Assembly (NCBI GenBank): GCA_013177805.1
Contig: JABLXU010000016.1
Coordinates: forward strand, 62,001 to 126,000
Source of the DNA: Candidatus Omnitrophota bacterium
GTDB taxonomy: Bacteria > Hinthialibacterota > Hinthialibacteria > Hinthialibacterales > Hinthialibacteraceae
Reading direction: 5' to 3'
DNA: 64,000 nt
The position numbers were made by a program, and so were the translations under genes. Positions 32,344 to 43,111 of this stretch are shown piece after piece (the first letter of the stretch is position 1; every line of letters starts with the position of its first letter). Under the pieces are notes generated by a model. The model searched no databases and was not told where the DNA came from. It saw nothing but the letters and a program-made list of their open reading frames with translations.

Positions 32344-33261
32344 TTATTTTTTAAGAAGGGATATGACATTGGGGACCGCGCGTTCCTTGCCCGGGAATCC
32401 GGGAAGGGCCATGTCGGAAGGACGGCTGATCACCTGGTTCTGGACGACCATGATCGATGATCCCCCACCGTCCAGGTTCAGCGCGTCTTCTACGCCGCGG
32501 GTCAGGAAAAATTCGGTCAATTCTTCCAAGGTCATCCCCGCGCTCCAATCCGGCTGCCGGCCGTCAATGACCACCATCAGCACGCGGCCATCGGGGAGTT
32601 TGGCGATCGCCGTGCGGGGCGCCGTCTGAGTTTTATTGAATCCTTCCAGGGAGGAATCCATCCGGGATTGGCCTTTTTTGACGAGAATGGGGCCGGCCCC
32701 TAGCGCGGCATAACACTGGTTCCACTCTTCTTTTCCGGATTGAAAGCGGTTGTTATGGATGTCGTCCATGGTGATCCAATCAATCAGAATCCCATTGGGC
32801 AGGAATCCCACCGCCCCGCGCTGTTGGCTGCCGGCATGCGGGGGGTACAAAATGCGGTTGTGCGCGGCCACGAGACCCAAGGCACGATTGGGATGAACCG
32901 AGAAGTATCCCCCGTTGATGACGGCGACCGCTCCGCTGTATTTGGCGAATTCGCTTGGGGGGAACAACACACCGAAACTTCCCAACACCCCAAACTGATA
33001 CAAACTCCCCGTGCCGGTAACGCTTAAAATATGGGCACGGACCGGTTCGTTCGTAACCCGCTGCAAGAGGATCCGTTCATACACCACCCCGGTGTCGATT
33101 TGCCGGGTTTCCTCTACCTTTTCCAGCGACCACCAGGGAGCGCCCTGTACGGGTATGGCGATGACAAGCCATAGCAGGCCAATGACAAGCCACCCGATTT
33201 TCGAGGGAGGCACGCGGTGAAATCGGATTGGTCCCATGATCCCGATTCGCAAATCACGCAT
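32344..33261 (-). CDS. Phosphodiester glycosidase family protein
   Basis: 'AVINGGYFSV', 'PRTAIAKLPDGRVLMVVIDGRQPDWSAGMTLEELTEFFLTRGVEDALNLDGGGSSIMVV'. Confidence 0.9.
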   Translation of the reverse strand: MRDLRIGIMGPIRFHRVPPSKIGWLVIGLLWLVIAIPVQGAPWWSLEKVEETRQIDTGVVYERILLQRVTNEPVRAHILSVTGTGSLYQFGVLGSFGVLFPPSEFAKYSGAVAVINGGYFSVHPNRALGLVAAHNRILYPPHAGSQQRGAVGFLPNGILIDWITMDDIHNNRFQSGKEEWNQCYAALGAGPILVKKGQSRMDSSLEGFNKTQTAPRTAIAKLPDGRVLMVVIDGRQPDWSAGMTLEELTEFFLTRGVEDALNLDGGGSSIMVVQNQVISRPSDMALPGFPGKERAVPNVISLLKK

Positions 33262-33496
33262 TTTGCATTCAATCCTGTCGAATACGAATTGGCATCCCCG
33301 AATCGTTTTTGATTCTGGGCCAGATCGGCACCGGATTCCGGATCCGGCACCTGGTTCCGGCCCGGCGGGGAAATCGGGAAAAAGAATCTCATGGATTTAG
33401 CCCGCGGCCGGAACGGATTATGATAAGAGAAAACCGGTCTTTGGGGAGTAAAACGGACCGGTCCGGATGATCATAACGCGCCAGGAGATACCGCTG

Positions 33497-34867
33497 ATGG
33501 CCGAATCCCAGTCCGTTCGATATTATCAACAATGCATTGCGTGTTCAACCAAGTATCCCACTGACCGGTTCACCTACACGTGCACCCGGCCGGGTTGTGG
33601 CGGTTTGTTGCTGGTGGAACGCGACGAGGAGTATATCCGCCGCGTGATCGGCACCGGAGAAACGGCGCGGCGCTATTTTGACCAGATCCGCTGGAGTGAA
33701 AAGGCCCGCCATTATCCGGCCGGTTCCGGTGTATTTGAATGGAAGGATTTGATCCTTCCTGGATTTCCGGACGAAGCCTGCATGGCCATGCTGGAAGGCT
33801 GCACGGATCTCTTTGAGTTACCGCGCTGGCTCCGCCGGGAATTAGGCCTGGGGCCTACGTATCTGAAACTCGAAGGCCAAAATCCCAGCGGCAGTTTCAA
33901 AGATCGCGGGATGTCCGTGGCCATCAGCGAAATTCTCCGCTTGCAGATGAGTTATCCGGCCTTGGGCATCCGGGGCGTCTGCTGCGCCAGTACCGGCGAT
34001 ACCTCCGCCGCCGCCGCTGCTTACGCCGCCTACGCCCGGGACCGTCTCGAATGCGTCATCCTGGTGCCCCATAATGAAATCTCTCCCGCTCAGCTCAATC
34101 AAGCCATGCAATTCGGAGCGAAGGTCATCGCCGTGGACCACCCCGATGGATTCGACGGCTGCATGCGCATCATTCAGCAATTCAGCCAAGTCCACCCGGA
34201 ATTGGTGCTGGTCAACTCCAAAAACGCTTTCCGGGTTGTGGGCCAGGAAACCATTGTGTTGGAAATTTGCCAGGATATGCGCTGGAACGCCCCCGATTGG
34301 GTGGTGATCCCCGTTGGCAATGCCGGCAATCTCACAGCCCTGCTGATCGGCCTCCTCCGGGCCCGGGAGCATGGATTGATCGGCCAGTTGCCCGGCATCC
34401 TCGTCGGCCAGGCAGCGGTTTGCGACACGCTGGTGCGGTGGGACGAGAACGGCCGGGTGCCGGAGGCCTACAAACCCGGCAAACATTATCCCAGCGTGGC
34501 CTCGGCGGCCAACATCAGCGATCCGGTTTCCTTCCCGCGTGTCAATCAATTGATCCGGTCTTTCGACGCCCACTTTTACCGTTGCTCGGAAGACGAGATC
34601 CAAGACGCGCAAATGGCAGTCACCCGCGGCGGGGTAGATATCTGTCCGCAAACCGGTATCGGCCTCTCCGCTCTCCTTCAGGCCCGCGCGGACGGCACAG
34701 TGAAGGAAACCGACACAGTGGCCGTGATCAGCACCGCCACCGGCCTGAAATTCGCCGAATCCAGCGTGAATTATCATGTGCGGAAGGAAAATGCCCGGTA
34801 CGCCAACCGCTACCGCGTCGCCGGGGGAAGCGTCGAGGCCGTGGAAACAACGCTGCGGGAATGGTGA
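33497..34867 (+). CDS. thrC: Threonine synthase-like PLP enzyme
   Basis: 'PTYLKLEGQNPSGSFKDRGM' PLP Lys motif, 'VIPVGNAGNLTALLIG', N-terminal CxxC...C. Confidence 0.9.
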   Translation: MAESQSVRYYQQCIACSTKYPTDRFTYTCTRPGCGGLLLVERDEEYIRRVIGTGETARRYFDQIRWSEKARHYPAGSGVFEWKDLILPGFPDEACMAMLEGCTDLFELPRWLRRELGLGPTYLKLEGQNPSGSFKDRGMSVAISEILRLQMSYPALGIRGVCCASTGDTSAAAAAYAAYARDRLECVILVPHNEISPAQLNQAMQFGAKVIAVDHPDGFDGCMRIIQQFSQVHPELVLVNSKNAFRVVGQETIVLEICQDMRWNAPDWVVIPVGNAGNLTALLIGLLRAREHGLIGQLPGILVGQAAVCDTLVRWDENGRVPEAYKPGKHYPSVASAANISDPVSFPRVNQLIRSFDAHFYRCSEDEIQDAQMAVTRGGVDICPQTGIGLSALLQARADGTVKETDTVAVISTATGLKFAESSVNYHVRKENARYANRYRVAGGSVEAVETTLREW

Positions 34868-34970
34868 ATGGAGCCGGATTACCCTCTTGGGGAAAAGAAA
34901 TAGGATGCCGGAAACGTTCATCCCCGGCTGCCCTCCCCCTGGCTTTTCGGGGAGCAGGCTGGGATGCCCC

Positions 34971-35381
34971 TCATTCGACGGGGATGGGCTTGTAATTCAA
35001 ACTCCAGTCGTTGGTCATGCGGACGTGGGTGGGTTCGATCAACAGGAGAATGAAATTGGGGTCTTCGAGCATCGGCATGTATTGCGCCTGGATAGGAAGA
35101 TCCGCCCAGGCCTTTTCATCATCAAACATGGTGACCTTTCCAGTGATGCGCAGGAGGCGGTTGTTGGTGTCGAGGAAGCAGAGTTCCGCCATGTTATTCG
35201 CTTTCAGTTGTTCGATCTTCGCGGTGTCCTTGTGAGAGCAGGTCCAAATCTTGAATCCGTCCGCGTGCAGGCAGGTCATGGGCCGCACCCGGGGGATGCC
35301 GTTGTCGATCGTGGCCATAAAGAAAATCGAGCGATTTTGGATGATCGTCAAGGCTTCGTTTCTTAGATCGTTCGAACTCAT
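34971..35381 (-). CDS. Pyridoxamine 5'-phosphate oxidase family protein
   Basis: 'IIQNRSIFFMATIDNGIPRVRPMTCLHADGFKIWTCSHKDTAKIEQLKAN'. Confidence 0.85.
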   Translation of the reverse strand: MSSNDLRNEALTIIQNRSIFFMATIDNGIPRVRPMTCLHADGFKIWTCSHKDTAKIEQLKANNMAELCFLDTNNRLLRITGKVTMFDDEKAWADLPIQAQYMPMLEDPNFILLLIEPTHVRMTNDWSLNYKPIPVE

Positions 35382-35926
35382 TGTGACGTACCCCTGTGTG
35401 TGCGTTATCGTTTCCCCGGCTGCCAGGACCCTTCGGCAACCGGTTGCATCTTACCACCAAACGCTCTTCCTTTGGAGCCATGGTGGACAGATTCCCGGAT
35501 TTTTCCCCCGCGGTTCTCCGCCGGCGTGATCCTCCCAGTCAAAAGAGAAAAAGTATGGCCCGGATGGAAATCTTGGAGTTTAAGACGACTCACCCTGCGG
35601 GATTAGCCGTCGCGCCTATCCGCGCCTTGGGCCGGCCCAGCGGTCCAGGATGCTCATCAGATTCTGGCAGAAAAAAACTGTCCGAACTCGATTGCCCACC
35701 CCTCTTTTCCCCAGACGAAGAAGAAAGAGGAGGGATTCACCCGGAGCGGATGACCGAGGATCTGGCCATTTCCTGGAGACAAGGAAAGTCCATGCCGGTA
35801 GTGCCATGTTTTTCCAGATCATGTAAAAGCAGACTTTCATAGACTGGCCGGAGCAAAAGTGTGATAAAATGGAGTAGAGATTTGAAAAACCGGTATTTCA
35901 TCATTGGAAATAAAGGAGAAAGCATC

Positions 35927-36670
35927 ATGCCGGATATCCATCACATCGTCAGCCGCCAGGTCAGGCGCTGGATGCAAGACCGGGAATTTCAGGAACGGGC
36001 GCTGCGGGAACATCGGGAAACCCTGCGGCTATGCGAAGCCAAACCAGTCGTCACGGTCTCCCGGCAGCGGGGCTCCCGCGGGCATGAGTTGGCCAAACTA
36101 TTGGCGCATGAATTGAATTACGGTTTATTCGATCATACCATTGTAAATTACATCGCCGATCATATCGGTGTGCGCAGCGAACTTATTGAATCCTTGGATG
36201 AACGCAACCGCTCGGAGTTGGAATTGTGGATCCAGGGGATGCTGTCCGGAAAGATCTTCAGCCACGACAATTACATTCACGCGCTGATCGAGGTGATCAA
36301 GACCGTATTCTTGCAAGGAGGCGTCGTGATCGTAGGGCGCGGAGCGAACTACATTCTGGCGGGAACCCACGCGTTTCACCTGCGGGTCATCGCTCCGGAA
36401 AAGGAGCGCATCCGGAATTTGGTCGAACTCGAGGGCATGACGGAATCCCAGGCGGTTGCGGAAATCAAACGCGTGGACCCCGAACGGGCCGATTTCGTCA
36501 AGCGCTATTTCCATGCCGACATCAACGATCCCCTGCATTACGACCTGGTCATCAACATGGCCCGCACCAGTCTTGACGCCGCCGTGAAAACCGTGCTGAC
36601 CGCCCTTCGCGCGCGGGGATGGAAGATGGAGTTGACCGGAGGAGACAAACGCGCCAAGGTGACAACTTGA
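35927..36670 (+). CDS. Cytidylate kinase-like family protein
   Basis: RBS AAAGGAG; 'VVTVSRQRGSRGHELAKLLAHELNYGLFDHTIVNYIA'. Confidence 0.85.
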   Translation: MPDIHHIVSRQVRRWMQDREFQERALREHRETLRLCEAKPVVTVSRQRGSRGHELAKLLAHELNYGLFDHTIVNYIADHIGVRSELIESLDERNRSELELWIQGMLSGKIFSHDNYIHALIEVIKTVFLQGGVVIVGRGANYILAGTHAFHLRVIAPEKERIRNLVELEGMTESQAVAEIKRVDPERADFVKRYFHADINDPLHYDLVINMARTSLDAAVKTVLTALRARGWKMELTGGDKRAKVTT

Positions 36671-36827
36671 AAGCCTTTCACAAAAATCCCCGGTTCAATC
36701 CGGCCGGTTAGTTCCACCGGCTGTGGATTTGTTAGAAATAAGGGAGAGGAAATCAACAGGATAAGAAGTTATGAGTCGTACATGTCCCGCCAGTCCCGGT
36801 ATACAGAAACAACAGGAGTGAAGTAGG

Positions 36828-37277
36828 ATGAATGGGGCGGAATTCGTGGTGGAATTCACCAAGGCGTACGCCACCCTGCTCAGTTACATGTGGTGGCCGC
36901 TGGTCTTTTTGATCATTTTTTTCAGCCTGTTGTTCTATGTCGACCGGACTTTCGGCGCCTGGGGCCGCCGCCGCCGGTTCGCCATACCCTGGTCCAGCCT
37001 GAAAAAGGCATTCATTCAACTCGAACGTCATCATCTCCCCAACTTATCTCAAGGCAGGAAACAAAACGAACGGATTATGCTCGTTCAAGACCAGTTGGAA
37101 CGGATTAAACAAGGCATCGAGCGCCGGGATGAAAATGAAGTGATGAAGGCGATCCTCATGCTGTCCTACCTGGCGCAGGAGAGCGATCAGCAACTGGCCA
37201 AGCGATCTTTTCCCGATGAGTTGAAATCCACGGACGCGGAAAAACCGGAACTGGTTTCACCCGCCCGTAAAAAGTGA
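36828..37277 (+). CDS. Hypothetical membrane protein
   Basis: TM segment 'LLSYMWWPLVFLIIFFSLLFYV'. Confidence 0.6.
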   Translation: MNGAEFVVEFTKAYATLLSYMWWPLVFLIIFFSLLFYVDRTFGAWGRRRRFAIPWSSLKKAFIQLERHHLPNLSQGRKQNERIMLVQDQLERIKQGIERRDENEVMKAILMLSYLAQESDQQLAKRSFPDELKSTDAEKPELVSPARKK

Positions 37278-38413
37278 TTCCCCTCTTCCCTTCCCCCGCG
37301 GATTTGCCGCAGCGCCATTTCAATTTCGCCGCGGACATACGCATCCTTTTCCGCGCGTAAGCCTTCATTCAGTTCGCGAAGCGCCTCTTCACCCCCGATT
37401 TCGCCCAATGCCCAGGCGGCGTGTCCCCGCACCAACGGCTCCATATCCCGCAGTGCCTTACATAAAACCGGCACGGCCTGGGCCTCCCGCGTATTCCCCA
37501 GCGCCACGGCGACGTTCCGCAGAAATCCCCGGCGCTTGACCCGCCGCACGGGACTGTCATGGAAACACGCGCGGAACTCCTCCGGGGTAAGTGTCATCCA
37601 TTCCAGCAAGGTCGTAGTCAATAACCTGGAACGCGGATAAAAGCCCGCTTCGGACGAAGGCGTGGCAAACCGGTTCCATGGGCAAACCGCGAGACAATCA
37701 TCGCAGCCGAAGATCCGTTGTCCGATGAGGCGGCGGAGGCTGTAGGGTATAGGGCCTTTGAGTTCAATGGTGAGATACGAAATGCACCGTCGGGCATCGA
37801 GCACATAGGGACTGAGAAACGCCTGCGTGGGGCACGCGGCCAGACACCGGGCGCACGATCCGCAATGGGCTTTCACGGGGTGGTCCGGTTCGAGTTCCAG
37901 CGAGGTGAGGATCACACCTAGAAAAAGCCAATTCCCTTGCCGCCGGTTGAGCAGATTGGTGTGTTTGCCGATCCATCCGATGCCCGCCTGCGCCGCGAAA
38001 TCCCGCTCCAGCACCGGTGCGGTATCCACGGCGATCCGCGTTTGGTGAATGCCTCCGGTACGCTCATGAATGAAGGCCACCACCCTCTCCAGATCCTTGC
38101 GCAAGAGGTCATGATAATCCTGCCCCCAGGCATACCGCGAAATCACGGCCTGAAATGGATTAGAGGGAGTCAATTTAAGAGGATCGACACTGCGATAGGA
38201 TTTGGCGAATACCAGCACACTGCGGACCGGGGGAAACAGCAACGCCGGATTTTGGCGGAGTACGGCCTGCCGTTGCAGGTATTCCATTTCTCCCTGCAGA
38301 CCTTGCGCCAGCCATTGGCCGTACGCCTCACCAGTCCGGGGCGTGGGACGTGCGACGCCTGCCGCCTCCAATCCTATCTGGAGAGCGAACGCCTTGAGTT
38401 CTTCCTTGGTCAT
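37187..38413 (-). CDS. queG: Epoxyqueuosine reductase
   Basis: 4Fe-4S motifs 'CGSCARCLAACPTQAF' and 'GCDDCLAVCPWNRFA', C-terminal HEAT repeat. Confidence 0.95.
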   Translation of the reverse strand: MTKEELKAFALQIGLEAAGVARPTPRTGEAYGQWLAQGLQGEMEYLQRQAVLRQNPALLFPPVRSVLVFAKSYRSVDPLKLTPSNPFQAVISRYAWGQDYHDLLRKDLERVVAFIHERTGGIHQTRIAVDTAPVLERDFAAQAGIGWIGKHTNLLNRRQGNWLFLGVILTSLELEPDHPVKAHCGSCARCLAACPTQAFLSPYVLDARRCISYLTIELKGPIPYSLRRLIGQRIFGCDDCLAVCPWNRFATPSSEAGFYPRSRLLTTTLLEWMTLTPEEFRACFHDSPVRRVKRRGFLRNVAVALGNTREAQAVPVLCKALRDMEPLVRGHAAWALGEIGGEEALRELNEGLRAEKDAYVRGEIEMALRQIRGGREEGNHFLRAGETSSGFSASVDFNSSGKDRLASC

Positions 38414-38434
38414 GCGCAAAGCGTAACTGGTTTT

Positions 38435-39403
38435 TTATACGAACGCCATCCCCGCCGCCCCCACCAGGCCGGCTTCTTCACCCAACTGTGCCTGCACGAT
38501 GGGTGTGGGATAATGCGAATGGAAGAAAACGCGCCGCTTCGCCTCATGCCGTGCGTGATCAAGCAGGAGATCCCCCATGTTCGAGGCCCCGCCGCCGATG
38601 CAAACAATCTCGGGATTGAAGGAAACGATCAAACTGGCGATACCGATCCCCAGGTATTTCCCGGCCCGGGCAACGACTTCCAGCGCGATCTCATCACCTT
38701 GTAGCGCGGCTTCGTACACCATCTTGGACGTGACCACGCCGCCGTTGTTCTTCGCCATGTCGCGCAACAATGTCGGGACATGTTCCACGCGAACCCATTC
38801 TTGACCGTGCCGCCCGATGGCGCTGGCGGCCGCGTAGGTTTCCAGGCAACCCGTGTTACCGCAGCCGCATACCGGGCCGTCCGGATTCACCATTATATGC
38901 CCCAACTCGCCACCGAATCCCGCCGCGCCATGGTATACTTTACCGTCGACAATGATTCCGCCCCCCACCCCGGTCCCCAATGTGAGGACAAGAACCACTT
39001 TTTTCCCTTTCCCCCGGCCGAACAACGCTTCGCCCAAGGCGCAGACATTGGCGTCATTATCCACCCAGGTGAAGAGGCCAAACCGTTCTTGAAATATCTC
39101 CCGTACATTAATCCAATAATCCCAATCCGATATATTCACAGGGCGGGTAATGGCCCCTTTCGCGTGGTCGATCAGGCCCGGGCTGCCGATGCCAATGCCC
39201 ACCAACTGCTCCCGGCGGCCCCGTAGGGCATCCGAATCCAGAATCTCTTGGATGAGATCCCCGATCCGGTCCACAACCTTGCGCCCCCCCAGATGGCCCA
39301 TCGTCGCTTTTTTATATGATTCTACAATTTTTCCATCTTCTGAAACCAAGCCAGCCTTGATGTCCGTGCCACCCAAATCGATTCCAATCGCCACCCGGGA
39401 CAT
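38435..39403 (-). CDS. ROK family sugar kinase
   Basis: 'AIGIDLGGTDIKAGLV', 'LTLGTGVGGGIIVDG', 'GELGHIMVNPDGPVCGCGNTGCLETYA'. Confidence 0.95.
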   Translation of the reverse strand: MSRVAIGIDLGGTDIKAGLVSEDGKIVESYKKATMGHLGGRKVVDRIGDLIQEILDSDALRGRREQLVGIGIGSPGLIDHAKGAITRPVNISDWDYWINVREIFQERFGLFTWVDNDANVCALGEALFGRGKGKKVVLVLTLGTGVGGGIIVDGKVYHGAAGFGGELGHIMVNPDGPVCGCGNTGCLETYAAASAIGRHGQEWVRVEHVPTLLRDMAKNNGGVVTSKMVYEAALQGDEIALEVVARAGKYLGIGIASLIVSFNPEIVCIGGGASNMGDLLLDHARHEAKRRVFFHSHYPTPIVQAQLGEEAGLVGAAGMAFV

Positions 39404-39711
39404 GCCAAGAGTCCTCCTCGTTTGTTATAATCCTCGCAGCGATGACGGTCTCCAATTCCCTGGCCTGGATTCTAAAGAGAAAGCCAAAGCAAGGGACCGC
39501 TCAGCCCGGGTATCAAAATCCTTCCCCGGACCGGCGGCTTCCATAGTCAACCCGGATTGACTGCATCGCGCCTTATATTGGAAAAAATCATTCTGCTTCA
39601 AACGGTCCGTTTCTTCAAGCACCACAAAGGCCACGGCCGCCGGATCTCATTCCCCCCTCCCGGCGAAACGGGTATAATACCCCCATCTCCGCGGGAAAAG
39701 GAACCGTACGT

Positions 39712-40383
39712 ATGCTGCAAATTATTCTCAACAATCCCCAAGTGGGGATTGCCATGTTCGCCATGTTGATTTTGGCGATCTCGGTGCATGAAATGGCCCA
39801 TGCCTGGATGGCTTACCGTTGCGGTGACGATACCGCGGCCCGCCTGGGACGGATGACGCTCAACCCGGTGGTCCACTTCGATCCTATGGGATTCCTGTTC
39901 ATCCTGATGGCACCGATCGGCTGGGGCAAACCGGTCCCCTTCAATCCGCTGAATCTGCGGGACGTGCAACGCGATTCGATGCTGATCGCCCTGGCGGGGC
40001 CGGTCAGCAACCTGATCCAAGCGGTAGCGCTGGCGGGGGTTTTCCGGCTCTTTTTGTATGAACCGGTTGCCGATCTCATTTTGCGTCTGCCGAGCGGCGA
40101 ATCGATCTTCAAGGCGGGCATTCTCGTGAGCAGCTACGGCGTCTTGATCAATCTGGCGTTGGCCTTTTTCAATCTGATTCCCCTGTTCCCCCTGGATGGC
40201 GAGAAAATCCTGGCCGGCATTCTGCCCCGGGAACAGGCGTATAAGTTGGAAGAATTCCGGCAATATTCGGTGATGATTTTCTTCACACTGATTGGCATTA
40301 GTTTTGTGTTCAACGTACCGATCTTCGGATATTACTTGCAGGTGGTTGTGGATCCGATCCGCAAGTTGCTGATCGGAATGTAA
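39712..40383 (+). CDS. Site-2 protease family (M50) membrane protein
   Basis: 'ISVHEMAHAWMAYRCGDDTA' HExxH, 'NLIPLFPLDGEKI'. Confidence 0.93.
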   Translation: MLQIILNNPQVGIAMFAMLILAISVHEMAHAWMAYRCGDDTAARLGRMTLNPVVHFDPMGFLFILMAPIGWGKPVPFNPLNLRDVQRDSMLIALAGPVSNLIQAVALAGVFRLFLYEPVADLILRLPSGESIFKAGILVSSYGVLINLALAFFNLIPLFPLDGEKILAGILPREQAYKLEEFRQYSVMIFFTLIGISFVFNVPIFGYYLQVVVDPIRKLLIGM

Positions 40384-40564
40384 TCCCCTCTTCGGGTCCG
40401 CCGTAACGATCCGCTTGACAGCCCCCCAAAGAAAGACATAATTTTCCGATTGCTGGATCATTATTCCCGCATGGGAAAACCGCATGGGAAAGTTGAAATT
40501 CCCAAGAAGAAATTCCCAAGAAGTGGTACCGAATGGTCCAGTGATTGTGTTGGACAGAAATCCC

Positions 40565-40638
40565 GCGGGAGTAGCTCAATTGGCCAGAGCATCAGCCTTC
40601 CAAGCTGAGGGTTACGGGTTCGAGCCCCGCCTCCCGCT
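40565..40638 (+). tRNA. tRNA-Gly(TCC)
   Basis: GCGGGAG...CTCCCGC acceptor, TCAGC-CTTCCAA-GCTGA anticodon arm, GGTTCGAGCCCC T-arm. Confidence 0.95.
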
Positions 40639-40825
40639 TTCCCAAATTTCCCCTAAATTCCCTCATATATAAGCACTTAGGAAATATGCTGTTTCCTGGC
40701 TTTTCCCCCGATTCCCTCGATTTTCGCGGTTTTCATGCGTATCAACCTGGGTATTTCCAGGATTTAAGTCAAGATTTGATTTTCTTGGTCTTTCTTACCC
40801 GGAAATCACTCACGTACCGATGGCG

Positions 40826-40849
40826 CTGTACACAAATTGTTGTGTACAG
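40826..40849. promoter_or_regulatory. 24-bp inverted repeat immediately upstream of integrase; putative operator or RBS-occluding hairpin
   Basis: CTGTACACAA-ATTG-TTGTGTACAG; perfect 10-bp arms abutting GGGGGAGAG and ATG 40864. Confidence 0.75.
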
Positions 40850-40863
40850 GGGGAGAGAAACTC

Positions 40864-41910
40864 ATGGCGAGTCTGGTAAAACGTCCGGGCAGCACTATCT
40901 GGTATATTCAGTATCAGTCCCAAGGCAAGTGGAAGCGGGTTTCCACCAAGACCGACAAAAAGAAAATCGCCCAGGAAGTCCTGAACCATTACAAGGTGGA
41001 AGAGGCCAAGGAATTCAACGACCTCCCCACCAAACACAAACGGCGCACCTTGGGCGAACTGGTGGACCGATACCTGGACCATTGCGCGGCCACCATGGCC
41101 CCGCAGTGGGTCCACAACAAACGCTTGCTGCTAGACAAGTACCTGCTGCCGTTTTTGGGTGAATCCACACCGATCAAGCAAATCACGGCCGCCCGGATCG
41201 AGGCCTATCAGCGGGAACGCCTGCAAACGGTTAAGCCCCGGACCGTGAATATCGAAACCCATCATGTCCTGTTGGCCATGCTGCGCAAAGCCGCGGATTG
41301 GGGCATGATTCCGGAGACCGCCATCCCCAAAGTAAAAAAACTCCGGGAAGAGGAAGGCCGGTTGCGCTTCTTGTCGACGGAGGAAATCGTCCAACTCCGG
41401 GAAACTGCGGCGCAACTCTCCCCCGCGGTCGAAACCTTCGTCATGCTCGGATTGTTTGCGGGCTTGAGAGCCGGCGAGGCCTTGGCGCTCCGTTGGCAGG
41501 ACGTGAACTTCGACCAACGCTTCCTCACGATCGCCCCGCGGCACGATTGGACCACAAAGACCCGCCGCACGCGTGTAGTGCCGCTCAATGATGAATTGTT
41601 CACCTACTTGAAGCGGCGGAGAGAATCCAATCCCGAGACCGAACGAGTGATCGAGGTCTCCTATGAAGGCATGAAAAAGCGCTTCCAAAGACTCGTGAAA
41701 CTGGCGGGACTTCCGACCGCCGGGGAGGAAAAGGTCACGGCGCACACGCTGCGGCATACCTTCGCCTCCCACTTGGTGATGGCCGGGACACCTCTCTACA
41801 CCGTGGCGGCCCTCCTGGGGCACAGCAACACCGAAACCACGCGCCTCTACAGCCACCTGGCGCCCAGTCACCTGCAGGAGGCGGTGAATGGGTTGAAATA
41901 TGGGGGATAA
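40864..41910 (+). CDS. Tyrosine recombinase / phage-type integrase
   Basis: 'GLFAGLRAGEALALRWQDV', 'HTLRHTFASHLVMAGTPLYTVAALLGHSNTETTRLYSHL'; directly downstream of tRNA-Gly. Confidence 0.96.
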   Translation: MASLVKRPGSTIWYIQYQSQGKWKRVSTKTDKKKIAQEVLNHYKVEEAKEFNDLPTKHKRRTLGELVDRYLDHCAATMAPQWVHNKRLLLDKYLLPFLGESTPIKQITAARIEAYQRERLQTVKPRTVNIETHHVLLAMLRKAADWGMIPETAIPKVKKLREEEGRLRFLSTEEIVQLRETAAQLSPAVETFVMLGLFAGLRAGEALALRWQDVNFDQRFLTIAPRHDWTTKTRRTRVVPLNDELFTYLKRRRESNPETERVIEVSYEGMKKRFQRLVKLAGLPTAGEEKVTAHTLRHTFASHLVMAGTPLYTVAALLGHSNTETTRLYSHLAPSHLQEAVNGLKYGG

Positions 41911-41912
41911 CC

Positions 41913-42554
41913 ATGACCGATGGAGAATTGGAAAAAATCAAGCAACAGATCCCAGATATTCTTGAAGAACGCGCACGATTCGGAAACATCGGAGTATACC
42001 CTGGCCACAAGCCCTATCCCCAAGTGCTTCTCCTCAAAGACTTGCTTGAATTCAGTCATGATTCTGAATCATTCCAAGAAACGATACGTGAAGTCGAGGC
42101 ATATCTTGATGGTTTGAATGATCCCCTCTCACGGGAATGGGAATATGCGGCCTTACAACCGATCATGGAGGAGGTCAAAAAATTTCCAGAGTTACAGGAA
42201 AAAGTATTGTTCATGCGTGCCGCCTACCGAAAATGGATTCAATTGTGCAAACGGAGACAATTCTCGAAAAATGAGGCGGGGGATTTCACCCGGGATTTGA
42301 AAGCGGAATGGCAGCAATTGGAGGAGGAATGGCAACAACAAGAGTTTCCATCCCGAGGAAAGAAAGCACAAGCAATAAAAAATAAACCGATTTTCCCACT
42401 TCATGACGAACCTTGGGAAAACCTCACAATAACGTTCATCCTGATTAACGATAACGAAACCAAGGTGGAGTACAAATTGAAGAATGGGCGGTGCAAGGTC
42501 TTATCCAAGGAAGAGTCCGGATTGATCGTTCAAAAGGTGGAGAAAAAATCATAA
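41913..42554 (+). CDS. Hypothetical protein
   Basis: 213-aa ORF two bases after integrase stop. Confidence 0.6.
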   Translation: MTDGELEKIKQQIPDILEERARFGNIGVYPGHKPYPQVLLLKDLLEFSHDSESFQETIREVEAYLDGLNDPLSREWEYAALQPIMEEVKKFPELQEKVLFMRAAYRKWIQLCKRRQFSKNEAGDFTRDLKAEWQQLEEEWQQQEFPSRGKKAQAIKNKPIFPLHDEPWENLTITFILINDNETKVEYKLKNGRCKVLSKEESGLIVQKVEKKS

Positions 42555-42835
42555 TGACATTGATCAGTCATTGTGAACAGGATAAATCTCCTAAACCGCA
42601 TTTTACGTTGAAAAGTACCGGATCCAGAGACAGAGCGGGGATGAGATCGCTGATCGGCAAAATTAATACATCATTAATAAGGATTACAGGCAAAAAAGAT
42701 TCGGCATTTAGGTTTGTAGATAAATCCACAGGAGCGAGAGAAATTTTATGCTCTTTGAAACTGAAGACAGAAGACTATTTGCCACATGATGACGCTTTAA
42801 GCCCATTTCATCGAAGTGAATGGGAAATTCAGTAA
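42554..42835 (+). CDS. Hypothetical small protein
   Basis: ORF starting at the stop of the preceding gene. Confidence 0.3.
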   Translation: MTLISHCEQDKSPKPHFTLKSTGSRDRAGMRSLIGKINTSLIRITGKKDSAFRFVDKSTGAREILCSLKLKTEDYLPHDDALSPFHRSEWEIQ

Positions 42836-43111
42836 TACACCTTCAAATTGAACCGCTTTCGATAGATCCGATCTCGTTATTTCCCCTATCCCTTTCTGAT
42901 AATTTTTCCCCGCCAGTTTCCAGGGAAAAATCCTTAACCGTATCCGGGTACGATTTGGTTACAGTCGTTCCTGATTTATTCCAAATTTTTTCTAAAATTC
43001 TAATTCCCTCATTCTTAAAGACTTAAGCCATCCTTCAACCTTTAATTAGCCCTCAATACCAGTTACCCAGTAAAAATAGAAAGGCGATTATTCCAAAGAA
43101 GGAGAGCAAGT

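Noticed and set aside
33842-34921. 359-aa minus-strand ORF opposite threonine synthase
   Set aside because: Antisense shadow of a strongly supported gene.
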